Assembly: GCA_945949045.1 (NCBI GenBank)
Contig: CAMFDG010000010.1
Coordinates: forward strand, 1 to 57,187
From: an uncultured Lachnospiraceae bacterium
GTDB taxonomy: Bacteria > Bacillota > Clostridia > Lachnospirales > Lachnospiraceae
Reading direction: 5' to 3'
DNA length: 57,187 nucleotides
Below, one piece after another: positions 43,190-52,201 of the stretch. Position 1 is the stretch's first letter. Each line of letters begins with the position of its first letter. Made by a program: the position numbers and the translations under genes. The notes under the pieces were generated by a model. The model did no database searches, had not been told where the DNA came from, and saw only the letters and a program-made list of their open reading frames with translations.

Positions 43190-44263
43190 ATGTTTGATAA
43201 ATTAGAAGATCTGCTCCATCACTACGAGGAGCTGATGAATACACTAAGTGAGCCGGATGTGGCCAATGATGCAAACCGGTTTCGTAAACTGATGAAGGAG
43301 CAGAGCGATCTGCAGCCGATTGTAGATACCTATAAGGAATATAAGCAGTGCAAGCAGAATATTGAGGATTCCCTGGCCATTCTTGACGAGGAGTCTGATG
43401 AGGAAATGAGAGAGCTTGCCAAGGAAGAGTTAAACGATTCCAAGGCACAGGTAGGAGAGCTGGAGCAGAAGCTCAAGATTTTGCTTCTGCCGAAGGATCC
43501 GAATGATGATAAAAACGTGATTGTCGAGATCCGCGCAGGTGCGGGTGGAGAGGAGGCAGCTCTCTTTGCCGCTGAAATCTACCGGATGTATGTGCACTAC
43601 GCGGAGCGCCGCGGCTGGAAAGTACAGACGATGGAGGCGGATGAGACCGGAATCGGAGGCATGAAGTCTGTGGATTTTATGGTGACGGGATCGGGAGCTT
43701 ATTCGGTATTAAAATATGAGTCCGGGGTACATCGTGTACAAAGAGTCCCCGAGACAGAATCTCAGGGAAGAATCCAGACCTCTACCTGCACCGTTGCGGT
43801 TATGCCGGAGGCGGAGGAAGTGGATGTCCAGATTGATGAGAAGGATATTCGTATTGATGTTATGAGAGCGTCCGGAAACGGAGGCCAGTGTGTCAATACC
43901 ACCGATTCTGCGGTTCGGCTGACCCATTATCCTACCGGTATTGTGATCTACAGCCAGACGGAGAAGTCGCAGATTCAGAACAAAGAGAAGGCCTTTGCAT
44001 TGCTGCGTGCCAAGCTGTATGATTTGGAGCAGCAGAAGAAGCAGGACGCAGAGTCCGCTGAGCGACGAAGCCAGATCGGTACGGGAGACCGTTCGGAGAA
44101 GATCCGTACCTACAATTTCCCTCAGGGCCGTGTGACAGACCACCGGATCAACCTGACACTTTACAAACTGGATAAGATCCTGGATGGAGATATCCAGGAA
44201 ATCATCGATGCGTGCATTGCGGCAGACCAGGCAGCAAAGCTGGCAAAGATGAACGAGGAATAA
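43190..44263 (+). CDS. prfA: Peptide chain release factor 1
   Basis: RF1 reads UAA and UAG and triggers peptide release. The 357-residue protein has GGQ in [20 protein letters not shown] near 229-231, the RF1-type [13 protein letters not shown] codon-recognition region near 185, and [12 protein letters not shown] in the N-terminal half. The Cys after GGQ replaces the His common in proteobacteria; I recall this from clostridial RF1. AAGAAAGGAAAA precedes the ATG. The terminator at 44268-44310 closes the rpmE-prfA run. Confidence 0.97.
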   Translation: MFDKLEDLLHHYEELMNTLSEPDVANDANRFRKLMKEQSDLQPIVDTYKEYKQCKQNIEDSLAILDEESDEEMRELAKEELNDSKAQVGELEQKLKILLLPKDPNDDKNVIVEIRAGAGGEEAALFAAEIYRMYVHYAERRGWKVQTMEADETGIGGMKSVDFMVTGSGAYSVLKYESGVHRVQRVPETESQGRIQTSTCTVAVMPEAEEVDVQIDEKDIRIDVMRASGNGGQCVNTTDSAVRLTHYPTGIVIYSQTEKSQIQNKEKAFALLRAKLYDLEQQKKQDAESAERRSQIGTGDRSEKIRTYNFPQGRVTDHRINLTLYKLDKILDGDIQEIIDACIAADQAAKLAKMNEE

Positions 44264-44267
44264 AAGA

Positions 44268-44310
44268 AAAATCCCCCGGCGAACACCTGAGTTCATCGGG
44301 GGATTTGTTT
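44268..44310. terminator. Bidirectional terminator between prfA and the hemerythrin gene
   Basis: AATCCCCCG (44270-44278) pairs with CGGGGGATT (44297-44305), with inner GAAC/GTTC. A-rich left and T-rich right flanks serve both convergent genes. Confidence 0.85.
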
Positions 44311-44319
44311 ATCAGTTGA

Positions 44320-44742
44320 TTACAGACGGTCCGGATTGTCTGTCAGGAAAATAAATTCCGCAACAGAGCGGTCGAAGGCTTTGATATGATTAAACAGCCA
44401 GTCGACCACATTCTTCTTCACCTGCTCCACAAAGGCATCGGTCGGGCCCTCAACTTCATCCAGAAATGCTTCCAGTTCCTTTAAATTGTTTTTGAATTCC
44501 TCATGCTTTTTCTGGTGCTCGGCAAGTCCCGGATAACCTACATCCTTCTGCAGCTTTTCCTCGGCGGAAAAATGAAAATTCGTATAGTCGGCCAGATAGT
44601 CCAGCATCTGAATCGCTTTAATCTTGCCACCACCGTCCTCACAGCTGTCTACGAACTGTTTGATGCGGGAAATCAGCTCCTGGTGCTGGGAATCGATCAG
44701 TTCATTTCCGGTGATCAGATTGTCATCAAATTCAATAGTCAT
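44320..44742 (-). CDS. Bacteriohemerythrin
   Basis: The 140-residue four-helix protein has the di-iron ligands of hemerythrins: His in SQHQELI, His and Glu in FHFSAEEKLQ, paired His in HQKKHEEF, and His/Asp in HIKAFDRS. Such proteins bind O2 (or sense iron or redox state), protecting oxygen-sensitive enzymes in anaerobes; PFOR at 26871 is an obvious beneficiary in the cell. The gene stands alone on the minus strand, divergent from the surface-protein cluster, with its own promoter. Confidence 0.93.
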   Translation of the reverse strand: MTIEFDDNLITGNELIDSQHQELISRIKQFVDSCEDGGGKIKAIQMLDYLADYTNFHFSAEEKLQKDVGYPGLAEHQKKHEEFKNNLKELEAFLDEVEGPTDAFVEQVKKNVVDWLFNHIKAFDRSVAEFIFLTDNPDRL

Positions 44743-44777
44743 CTATGTATCCCTCCTGTACTTTTCAAGATAAATCT

Positions 44778-44806
44778 ATTATAAACCGATTTGACAAAAA
44801 GGTCAC
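44778..44806 (-). promoter_or_regulatory. Promoter of the hemerythrin gene
   Basis: On the minus strand, GTGACC (44801-44806), 17-nt spacer, TATAAT (44778-44783), about 36 nt before the ATG. Confidence 0.55.
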
Positions 44807-44835
44807 GTTTTTTTTATTTAAGCTGTCGGTTGTGC

Positions 44836-44864
44836 TTGTCATAGAAGGGGACAGGGGGTATAAT
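44836..44864 (+). promoter_or_regulatory. Promoter of the cell-surface modification cluster
   Basis: TTGTCA (44836-44841), 17-nt spacer, TATAAT (44859-44864), 66 nt before the SGNH protein start. It diverges from the hemerythrin promoter. Confidence 0.7.
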
Positions 44865-44929
44865 AAAATTATGTCAATTCGTATGCCAAGGACACTTCTG
44901 TCCGGCAGCATATTCCATCAGGAGGAATT

Positions 44930-47308
44930 ATGAAAATGAAAAAGAGATGGCGGATATTTGCCTGCCTTCTGTCTCTGGTCCTGGCAGCAGCAGAGCCATC
45001 TGCCGCGTATGCAAAGACCCAGAAGACGGAAAACATCACTGAGGAGCAGGAAGGAGAGGTACTGCAGGAAGAAATTCCGGGGATTGTTGAGTCTGTCACG
45101 TTGACGCCGGGCAGTTCCTATCATCTGGATTTTCGAAATGTGGGAAGGAAGGCAGATATTTCAATCGTTTCGGATGACCCGGATACCGTGGGGGTTAATT
45201 CGAAAGGGAAAATCATCCCCAGGAAATGTGGATCGGCTTCGGTTCATGTGAACTGGAAAAGCGGCAGGGAAGACTTCCATGTGATCATTCGGGTCCATGT
45301 GAAATATGACAGTTTCCTTAAGATTAATAATTATGGGAACCCGCTGAAAAAGACTTCTGCAAATACGGACCGGGCAAAGCTCTATTTTCACAGAGAACTA
45401 AGGAAAGGAAGCAGGAACCGCGTCCGTCTTCAGAATCTGGCAGCGGGCGCAGAGGTTTCCTATCTAAGCACAAAACCAGAGATCGTGTCGGTGGATGAAA
45501 CCGGAATTCTTACAGCAAAGAAACCGGGGACGTCGGTAGTCCGAACCACAGTTGCCCAGAATGGAAAGAAGTATACCTTTTACGAGACAATTCATGTAAA
45601 AGAGTCTAAGGACAGCAGCAGAAAGATCAGCACCAGGGAGAGAAACCAGTGGTTTTCGGATTCCGGCTTTATCGGCAGCTCCATTGGGGTGGGGCAGAAA
45701 ATGTATTTTGATTCCCAGAAAAAGGGATATCTGGGAAACCCTACCATGCTGGTGAAGGGCTGTTATTCCTTTATGAACGATGCATCCGACTCCAATACAT
45801 ATAAGCTGACCTATCGAGGAAAGCCCTACAAGGCCCGCACAGCGGTACGGCTTTCCGGGGTGAAAAAGATCTTTATCAATATGGGAATGAATGACCTGTG
45901 GGAGTCGCCGGAGGGTGTTTACAAACGCTATGTTTCCTATCTGGACGGCATCCGAAAGGACAGTCCCGGAATCATTATCTTTATCGAAAGCACAACGCCG
46001 GTGGCCAGTGGCAATGAGAAGAAGAAGCTGAGTAATAAAAATGTCAACAAGCTGAACGCCATGATGAAGGAATACTGTGATTCCCAGAAGGACATGTATT
46101 ATATTGACGTGAACAGCTGCCTGAAGGGAAAGGATGGCTGTCTGAAGAGAGGCTATTCCAGTGACGGCTATGTGCATCTTAGCATGTCGGGTTATGCAGA
46201 ATGGATGAAAGCGCTCTGTGCTTACACAGACCGGCTGATGATTCAGGAGAAAGCTGCGGAGGACGCAGTCAAAACTGCGGTAGAAAGCAGGAAAAAGACA
46301 GATTATAACGCAGCAAAGAAGCTGGTGGGAAGCCTGGAAAAAAGTACTGTGAAGAGTAAGCTGAGTAAAAAGCTGAAAAAGGCGGAGGCGAAAGCAGGCA
46401 CTGCACTGGCGAAAAATTTTGGACAGTCTCAGGCAGAGGACGAACCTCAGGCGGAAGCGCTGAAGGCCGTCACCATCAAAAAGGTTACCGCAAAGAGCAA
46501 TACGGCGTTACAGCTGAGCTGGACGAAGAGCAGAGGCGCCGGCTATTACCGGATCTACCGTTCCGGGAAGAAAACCGGGAAATATAAGCTTGTGGGTGGT
46601 ACCACAAAAACCACCTGGCGGGACAGGAAATGTAAAAAAAACACGAAGTATTATTATAAGGTCCGTGCCTGTCTGTTAGAGTCCGGCAACGATAGAAAAT
46701 CTGCTCTTTCCAGGGCTGCTTCGGGACATACCAGAAATGTTCCGAAGAAGGTGGTACTGGCAGGAGATTCCGTGATGGAGGGAGTTGCCGCCTATAAGGT
46801 AGTCAGGGATATCCATTCGCCCGGAAAGAAAAAGGTTGTGGCCCGGAAGGGACTTGGAACTCTTTCCTTCCAGACCAAGGAAACCTTTCGGGGAATGACC
46901 GGTGTGGACAAGGTGATTGCCGAAAAGCCGGACAGGCTGTATCTGATGCTTGGAATGAATGAGATCTCTTACCGGAGCACCAGTGACATGCTGAATAATT
47001 ATCAGGAGATACTGGACCAGATCCGGGAGGAAAGTCCAAAGACCGAGATCGTTCTGCTGGCGGTATCCCCGGTGACGAAGGGAACCATTGCAAAAACCAG
47101 GGGATTTGCCAAGATTCCGGGCTGGAATAAGAAAGTCAAAAGGCTGGCAAAGAAAAATGGGTGCAGATATCTGGATTACACAAAGGCACTTAAGGGAAAG
47201 GACGGTTATCTGAAATACAACGGTGGAGACGGAATCCATTGGAATGCTTCCGGATACCGGGCTTTTGTGAAACAGATTGAAAAATACGAGAAAAAATTAA
47301 ACAGATGA
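44930..47308 (+). CDS. Secreted protein with two Big2-like, two SGNH-hydrolase and one FN3 domain
   Basis: The 792-residue protein has a signal peptide (basic start, cleavage probably after SAAYA near residue 27), two Ig-like Big2 domains (about 40-125 and 160-222), a first SGNH domain (about 240-430), a helical linker, an FN3 domain (about 513-590) and a second SGNH domain (about 605-792). The second has GDSVMEG near 611 and DGIHW near 766, a complete esterase site. The first has GSS where GDS is expected and DGYVHLS at the end, so it may have altered activity. Secreted SGNH enzymes remove or transfer acyl groups on glycans; the MBOAT and DHHW genes downstream fit. GGAGGA lies close to the ATG; a second ATG at 44936 is possible. 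Confidence 0.87.
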   Translation: MKMKKRWRIFACLLSLVLAAAEPSAAYAKTQKTENITEEQEGEVLQEEIPGIVESVTLTPGSSYHLDFRNVGRKADISIVSDDPDTVGVNSKGKIIPRKCGSASVHVNWKSGREDFHVIIRVHVKYDSFLKINNYGNPLKKTSANTDRAKLYFHRELRKGSRNRVRLQNLAAGAEVSYLSTKPEIVSVDETGILTAKKPGTSVVRTTVAQNGKKYTFYETIHVKESKDSSRKISTRERNQWFSDSGFIGSSIGVGQKMYFDSQKKGYLGNPTMLVKGCYSFMNDASDSNTYKLTYRGKPYKARTAVRLSGVKKIFINMGMNDLWESPEGVYKRYVSYLDGIRKDSPGIIIFIESTTPVASGNEKKKLSNKNVNKLNAMMKEYCDSQKDMYYIDVNSCLKGKDGCLKRGYSSDGYVHLSMSGYAEWMKALCAYTDRLMIQEKAAEDAVKTAVESRKKTDYNAAKKLVGSLEKSTVKSKLSKKLKKAEAKAGTALAKNFGQSQAEDEPQAEALKAVTIKKVTAKSNTALQLSWTKSRGAGYYRIYRSGKKTGKYKLVGGTTKTTWRDRKCKKNTKYYYKVRACLLESGNDRKSALSRAASGHTRNVPKKVVLAGDSVMEGVAAYKVVRDIHSPGKKKVVARKGLGTLSFQTKETFRGMTGVDKVIAEKPDRLYLMLGMNEISYRSTSDMLNNYQEILDQIREESPKTEIVLLAVSPVTKGTIAKTRGFAKIPGWNKKVKRLAKKNGCRYLDYTKALKGKDGYLKYNGGDGIHWNASGYRAFVKQIEKYEKKLNR

Positions 47309-47318
47309 GGAGATAAAA

Positions 47319-47795
47319 ATGAAGAACAGGGGAAAACGAAAAGTAATTGCTTTGGTTGCGTGTGTGCTGGCACTTGTGTTTCTGGTTCAGCTTCCGGTGG
47401 AGGCAGAGGAAACTGTCTCCTGCAGCAAACTCTACGGTGCGGTGAAGGAGAAATGCCAGGACGGAGCCAAAAAGGTGTACAGTAAGGATAAATGTACCTT
47501 TTTATCCTATTCCTATCGGAAGAAGGCAGAGGATTTCTACTATGCAACGGACAGCAATCAGGTATATTGTGTCTGCATCGTGAAGGCGGAAAGTACCTCG
47601 GATGCCAAGGATATCAAGAAACAGTTTGACAGCATCAAAAAAGACAAGAAGAATGACAGATACCTGAAAAAGGATGAAAAGAAAGTGGTAAAGGGAGCCC
47701 GTACCGGGCGTTCCGGCTCCTATGTATGGTACATATGTCTGGGCAGCAGTTCCGGCAATAAAAAGGCAGAGAAGGCTTTGAAAAAGGCTTTGTAG
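47319..47795 (+). CDS. Small secreted protein, DUF4358-like
   Basis: The 158-residue protein has a clear signal peptide (KRKVIALVACVLALVFLVQL, cleavage probably after VEA near 29). The mature part is Lys-rich with four cysteines and ends YVWYICLGSSSGNKKAEKAL, recalling DUF4358 proteins that often accompany MBOAT O-acyltransferases. It starts 10 bp after the SGNH gene and ends 12 bp before the MBOAT gene, with GAGGAG before its ATG, so it is part of that operon. Family assignment is tentative and the role is unknown. Confidence 0.75.
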   Translation: MKNRGKRKVIALVACVLALVFLVQLPVEAEETVSCSKLYGAVKEKCQDGAKKVYSKDKCTFLSYSYRKKAEDFYYATDSNQVYCVCIVKAESTSDAKDIKKQFDSIKKDKKNDRYLKKDEKKVVKGARTGRSGSYVWYICLGSSSGNKKAEKALKKAL

Positions 47796-47807
47796 ACGAG
47801 GTAGAAA

Positions 47808-49220
47808 ATGGTTTTCAGCAGTTTATTATTTCTATTTCGCTTTTTGCCTCTGGTGCTTCTCTTATATTATATCGTACCGAAAAAATGGCGGAATTTTTTG
47901 CTTTTTATAGCAAGCCTTATTTTTTATGCGTGGGGAGAGCCGGTCTATGTGGTGCTGATTCTGCTCTCAACGGTTGTGGATTATGCGGCCGGAAGGTGTG
48001 TAGACCATTTTAAGGGTCTCGGGAAGCCGGGCAGGGCGAAGGCAGCAGTGGCTGCCTCTGCCATCATCAATCTGTCCCTGTTAGGCTTCTTTAAATATGC
48101 CGACTTTCTGATTGACACCGTCAACCGGATCTTTCAGACGGATATTTCCACGCTGGAGCTTGCGCTTCCCATCGGAATTTCCTTTTATACCTTTCAGACC
48201 ATGTCCTATACCATTGATGTGTATCGGGGGGATGCGAAGGTACAGAAGAATTTTATCACCTTTGGAGCCTATGTTGCCTTGTTCCCGCAGCTGATTGCGG
48301 GGCCGATCGTCCGGTATAAGACGGTGGCAGAACAGCTGGATGACAGGAGGGAATCTGTTGACGAATTTTATGAAGGTGTGAAGCGGTTTATGGCAGGCCT
48401 TGGGAAAAAGGTCCTGATCGCAAATCAGGTGGGGGCTCTTTGGGCCCAGATCTCCGCTACCCATACCAGCCATCTAACCACGGCAACAGCATGGCTTGGA
48501 GCGCTGGCATTTACCCTGCAGATTTACTTCGATTTTTCCGGATATTCAGACATGGCAATCGGTTTGGGCCATATGTTTGGATTCCGTTTCCTTGAGAACT
48601 TTGATCATCCCTATGAATCCAGAAGCATTACGGAATTCTGGAGACGGTGGCATATATCTCTGGGTACCTGGTTCAAGGAATACGTCTATATTCCTCTTGG
48701 CGGCAACCGTAAGGGAAAGCTGTTCCAGATGAGAAATATTCTGATCGTGTGGTTTCTGACAGGACTCTGGCATGGAGCAGCTTGGAACTTTGTTATATGG
48801 GGATTATATTTTTGCGTTTTGCTGGTGGCTGAGAAACTGTTTCTTGGCAGGCTTCTGGAGAAACTGCCGGGCGTCCTGCAGCATGTGTACACGATGTTTT
48901 TCGTGATCGTCAGCTGGGTTATTTTTTCCTGGGGAGACTGCGTGGATGGCAGCGGATATCTGAAAACCATGTTTGGTCTGGCGGGAAACGGGGTATTTGA
49001 TCAGACCAGCATCTATCTGCTTTTGTCCTTTGCCCTGTTACTGCTGATCGCCGTGATCGGCTCGACTTCGCTGCCGGTGCGGCTGTGGAAGGGGCTCAGT
49101 CAGAAAAGCAGTGTGGCAGCTTTTGTGTTTACGGGAGTTGGAATCTTTGCAGTGCTGGTATTGTCGGTTGCATTTTTGGTGAATTCTTCCTACAATCCGT
49201 TTTTGTACTTTAGATTTTGA
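47808..49220 (+). CDS. MBOAT-family membrane O-acyltransferase (AlgI/DltB-like)
   Basis: The 470-residue polytopic protein has about ten membrane segments. YFDFSGYSDMAIGLG, FWRRWHISLGTWFKEYVYIPLGGNR and LTGLWHGAAWNFV (active-site His) are the hallmarks of AlgI-like MBOAT proteins, which move acyl groups, usually acetyl, across the membrane for export to a surface polymer. The partner gene downstream encodes a DHHW protein of AlgJ/AlgX type. The acceptor here may be peptidoglycan or a secreted polysaccharide. Start ATG follows GACGAGGT. Confidence 0.95.
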   Translation: MVFSSLLFLFRFLPLVLLLYYIVPKKWRNFLLFIASLIFYAWGEPVYVVLILLSTVVDYAAGRCVDHFKGLGKPGRAKAAVAASAIINLSLLGFFKYADFLIDTVNRIFQTDISTLELALPIGISFYTFQTMSYTIDVYRGDAKVQKNFITFGAYVALFPQLIAGPIVRYKTVAEQLDDRRESVDEFYEGVKRFMAGLGKKVLIANQVGALWAQISATHTSHLTTATAWLGALAFTLQIYFDFSGYSDMAIGLGHMFGFRFLENFDHPYESRSITEFWRRWHISLGTWFKEYVYIPLGGNRKGKLFQMRNILIVWFLTGLWHGAAWNFVIWGLYFCVLLVAEKLFLGRLLEKLPGVLQHVYTMFFVIVSWVIFSWGDCVDGSGYLKTMFGLAGNGVFDQTSIYLLLSFALLLLIAVIGSTSLPVRLWKGLSQKSSVAAFVFTGVGIFAVLVLSVAFLVNSSYNPFLYFRF

Positions 49221-49230
49221 GGAGGACACC

Positions 49231-50385
49231 ATGAGAAAAGCAAAAATTACGATCATTACATTGTTTGCCGGGACATTGGCAGCTTTTTTCCTGATTTCCG
49301 TTTTTCAGCCGCAAAAGGATTTTTCTGCCACAGAGAACCGTTCGCTGGAGCAGAGGCCGCAGGTATGCGCGGAAGATATTTTGTCGGGAGATTTTCAGGA
49401 AACCTATGAGAGTTATCTGAATGACCAGTTTGTTGCAAGAGACCGCTGGGTGGACCTTGCCGTAGGCTGTGAGAAGCTTAGCGGACAGAGGGATGTGAAC
49501 GGCATCTATCTCGGAAGGGATGGATACCTTCTGGAAAAATATACAGATGGAGATTTTGACCCGGAGATTACTGAGGATTACATCGGTATTCTGGGAGATT
49601 ATTTAAACCGCATGACAGATCAGTATGGACAGGAGCATGTGAACTGTCTTCTGGTTCCCGGCAAGGCTTCGGCCCTGCCGCAGAAGCTGCCTGCCTACGC
49701 GGTGCCCTTTGAAGAGCAGGAGGTTGTCGAAGCTCTGGAGGATGAGTTAGAGCAGCCACAGATTCTGCTGGATCTGACGGATACCATGAGAGAACACCGG
49801 GAGGAGTATATCTATTACCGCACAGATCACCATTGGACAACCCTTGGCGCCTATTATGCTTATGAGGAGTGGTGCGGCAGGACGGGGCGTCCGCTGCATG
49901 CATTGGAGGAGTATGACCGGGAAACTGTTTCTGACAGCTTTTACGGTTCCTCTTTCAATAAGTGTCATCAGAAAGTGAGGGCCGACACCATCGAGCTCTT
50001 TCATGGACCCGGGGAGCAGAAGCTTCACGTGGACATAAATGACGGCGAGCAGGAGACCGACAGCTGCTATCAGATGGATGCGCTTAAGGAGAGTGACCAG
50101 TACCAGGTGTTTTTTGACGGGAATACCGCAAAGATCACGGTGGATACAGGGATTGAGGGCAAGGGAACGCTTCTTCTGGTGAAGGATTCCTATGCCAACT
50201 GCTTTGTCCCTTTTCTGGCGGAGAATTTCAGCCGTATTGTGATGGTTGATCTTCGCTACAACAGCGACTGTATTGATGATGTTATGGATGAATATCCGGA
50301 TATCACAGATGTAATGGTACTATACAATATTGAGAAATTTCTTCAGAGCAGCAGTAACATTGATCTTTTGGAGGAATACGAATAA
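49231..50385 (+). CDS. DHHW (AlgX/AlgJ-like) SGNH-type acetylation partner
   Basis: The 384-residue protein has an N-terminal membrane anchor or signal (ITIITLFAGTLAAFFLISVF) and an extracytoplasmic SGNH-like domain: RTDHHWTTLGAYYAYEEW near residues 189-206 supplies His and Asp, and LLVKDSYANCFVPFL near 313-327 the nucleophilic Ser. DHHW proteins receive acyl groups from the neighbouring MBOAT protein and transfer them to the polymer outside. The gene starts 11 bp after the MBOAT stop with GAGGAGG before the ATG. Confidence 0.9.
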   Translation: MRKAKITIITLFAGTLAAFFLISVFQPQKDFSATENRSLEQRPQVCAEDILSGDFQETYESYLNDQFVARDRWVDLAVGCEKLSGQRDVNGIYLGRDGYLLEKYTDGDFDPEITEDYIGILGDYLNRMTDQYGQEHVNCLLVPGKASALPQKLPAYAVPFEEQEVVEALEDELEQPQILLDLTDTMREHREEYIYYRTDHHWTTLGAYYAYEEWCGRTGRPLHALEEYDRETVSDSFYGSSFNKCHQKVRADTIELFHGPGEQKLHVDINDGEQETDSCYQMDALKESDQYQVFFDGNTAKITVDTGIEGKGTLLLVKDSYANCFVPFLAENFSRIVMVDLRYNSDCIDDVMDEYPDITDVMVLYNIEKFLQSSSNIDLLEEYE

Positions 50386-50404
50386 AAGCGCGGAGGATGA
50401 GAAA

Positions 50405-52189
50405 TTGTCATTGAGAAAGAAATTAGCAGGGGCTGCGATGCTTCTGATTGCGGTTTTGTCACCATTTACTGCCCAGGCACAGACGAAGGAAGCACAGCTG
50501 GATGGCGTCATGGGACAGAGCCTGTATGAGGAAACGATACCTGGAAACTGCCAGCTTCCGGCATTGATGGGAGCTGCGAAATATACCCAGAGCTTTATCG
50601 ACAACTCCTTTACCACCAGGGGGAAATATACGGGAAAAACCTATTATCACAAGGCGGAATATGAGAATAAGGCGCTTTTCAACGGAATTGATGTCTCCTG
50701 GTGGCAGGCGGATCCCAAGACAAAGACCCAGTCCCAGGTGGATTGGGAAAAGGCCCATGAGGATGGGATTGATTTTACCTTTGTCCGTGTGGCCTCCAGA
50801 GATACGAAAGACGGCTCGATCTTTACGGATACTGCGGCAGATTCCCATATTCAGGGGGCATTGGAGAACGACATCAATGTAGGACTTTATATTTTTTCCC
50901 AGGCCCTCGATGAGGAGGAGGCAGTGGAGGAAGCGGAGTACGTACTGAACCTGGTGGAAGAGTACCAGTGGGATGTGACGCTTCCCATCGTGATGGACCG
51001 GGAGCCGGGACATAACAAGATTATGAAGGAGGGAATGCTTACCAGAAAGGAGGAGACGGCTGTCGAGCAGGCTTTTATTGATACTATCGTGGACGCCGGG
51101 TATCAGGCAGGCATCTATTCCAATTATAACTGGTTCCGCAATTACATTAACGGCAGTGAACTGGAGAACTGCCAGATCTGGATTGCCCGCTATAATTATA
51201 CCACTACCAGCAACACCACTAAGGGAGAGGCCTATGCGGATGTGCCGGTGGATTATGATTTCTGGCAGTACACATCCACGGACGTAAATATGGCCGGCTG
51301 GTCCTCCAGCAGTCTGGATATGAATTTCTGGTATAAGGATATCAGCGCCAAGACGGAAGGGCTGCAGATGGTGACAGGGGAAGATGGCTCTGTTACCCTG
51401 ACCTGGAATCCGGCGGCGGAGGATGTAACCGGGTATCAGATTTCCCGTTACGACAGTCAGCTGGGCAAAACCGAGGTGCTTTCTACCACTACGGACTGCA
51501 CCTATACAGATACCGATTTGGAGGGCGGACAGGTCTATCAGTACAGTGTGTGCTGCTATTGGACCATCGGCGGAATCAATTATTACGGAACACCTTCCGA
51601 CGGACAGGGGGCTGTGCTGCCTCCGGATCAGGTAACCGGTATCAGGACAGAGAAAAAGGCCAGTACCTATCTGACCCTGGCATGGGATCGGGTGCAGGGA
51701 GCCAGTGGCTACCGTGTTTACCATTACAGTGAGAAAAAAAAGAAATATGTTCAGGTGACAGAAACTACCGCAGATACGTGTTCCTTCAAGGTGGAGAATC
51801 TCACCTCTGCTGCAGATCACAAGTTCAGGGTACGGGCATATATGGATACGGAGGAGGGACGCATCTGGGGAACAAGCTCCAGGACCTACACCGATTCCAC
51901 CAAGCCTCTGAAAACCGGGGAACTGAAGGCTGCGGCAGCATCGGGAAAAATCACCCTCACCTGGAAACCGGTAGAGCGCGCCAGCGGGTATCAGATTTTT
52001 CGTTTGAATACCGCCACCGGCACATATGAGAAAATCGGTACAGTAAAAGGGAAAAAGAAAACGACCTATCAGAATACCAAGCTGAAAAAGGGAAAAACCT
52101 ATACCTATAAGGTGCGTGCATACCGCAGAAGCAATGGGAAAAATGATTTCGGAACTTGTTCTGCGATTGTGAAATGTAAGGCAAAATAG
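50405..52189 (+). CDS. Secreted GH25 muramidase with three FN3 domains
   Basis: Starting at TTG 50405, which has GGAGG 8 nt upstream, the 594-residue protein opens with a signal peptide (LRKKLAGAAMLLIAVLSPF, cleavage probably after AQA). The GH25 domain (about 90-318) has the catalytic pair region IDVSWWQ near 95 and VMDREPG near 195, and IWIARYNY. GH25 enzymes cut between MurNAc and GlcNAc in peptidoglycan. Three FN3 domains follow (about 318-410, 415-500, 505-594). The frame is open from 50330, inside the upstream gene, without a ribosome site. The neighbouring acetylation genes suggest that wall O-acetylation, which blocks muramidases, and wall cutting are encoded together. Confidence 0.9.
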   Translation: MSLRKKLAGAAMLLIAVLSPFTAQAQTKEAQLDGVMGQSLYEETIPGNCQLPALMGAAKYTQSFIDNSFTTRGKYTGKTYYHKAEYENKALFNGIDVSWWQADPKTKTQSQVDWEKAHEDGIDFTFVRVASRDTKDGSIFTDTAADSHIQGALENDINVGLYIFSQALDEEEAVEEAEYVLNLVEEYQWDVTLPIVMDREPGHNKIMKEGMLTRKEETAVEQAFIDTIVDAGYQAGIYSNYNWFRNYINGSELENCQIWIARYNYTTTSNTTKGEAYADVPVDYDFWQYTSTDVNMAGWSSSSLDMNFWYKDISAKTEGLQMVTGEDGSVTLTWNPAAEDVTGYQISRYDSQLGKTEVLSTTTDCTYTDTDLEGGQVYQYSVCCYWTIGGINYYGTPSDGQGAVLPPDQVTGIRTEKKASTYLTLAWDRVQGASGYRVYHYSEKKKKYVQVTETTADTCSFKVENLTSAADHKFRVRAYMDTEEGRIWGTSSRTYTDSTKPLKTGELKAAAASGKITLTWKPVERASGYQIFRLNTATGTYEKIGTVKGKKKTTYQNTKLKKGKTYTYKVRAYRRSNGKNDFGTCSAIVKCKAK

Positions 52190-52201
52190 AAGGAGGAAAT
52201 T

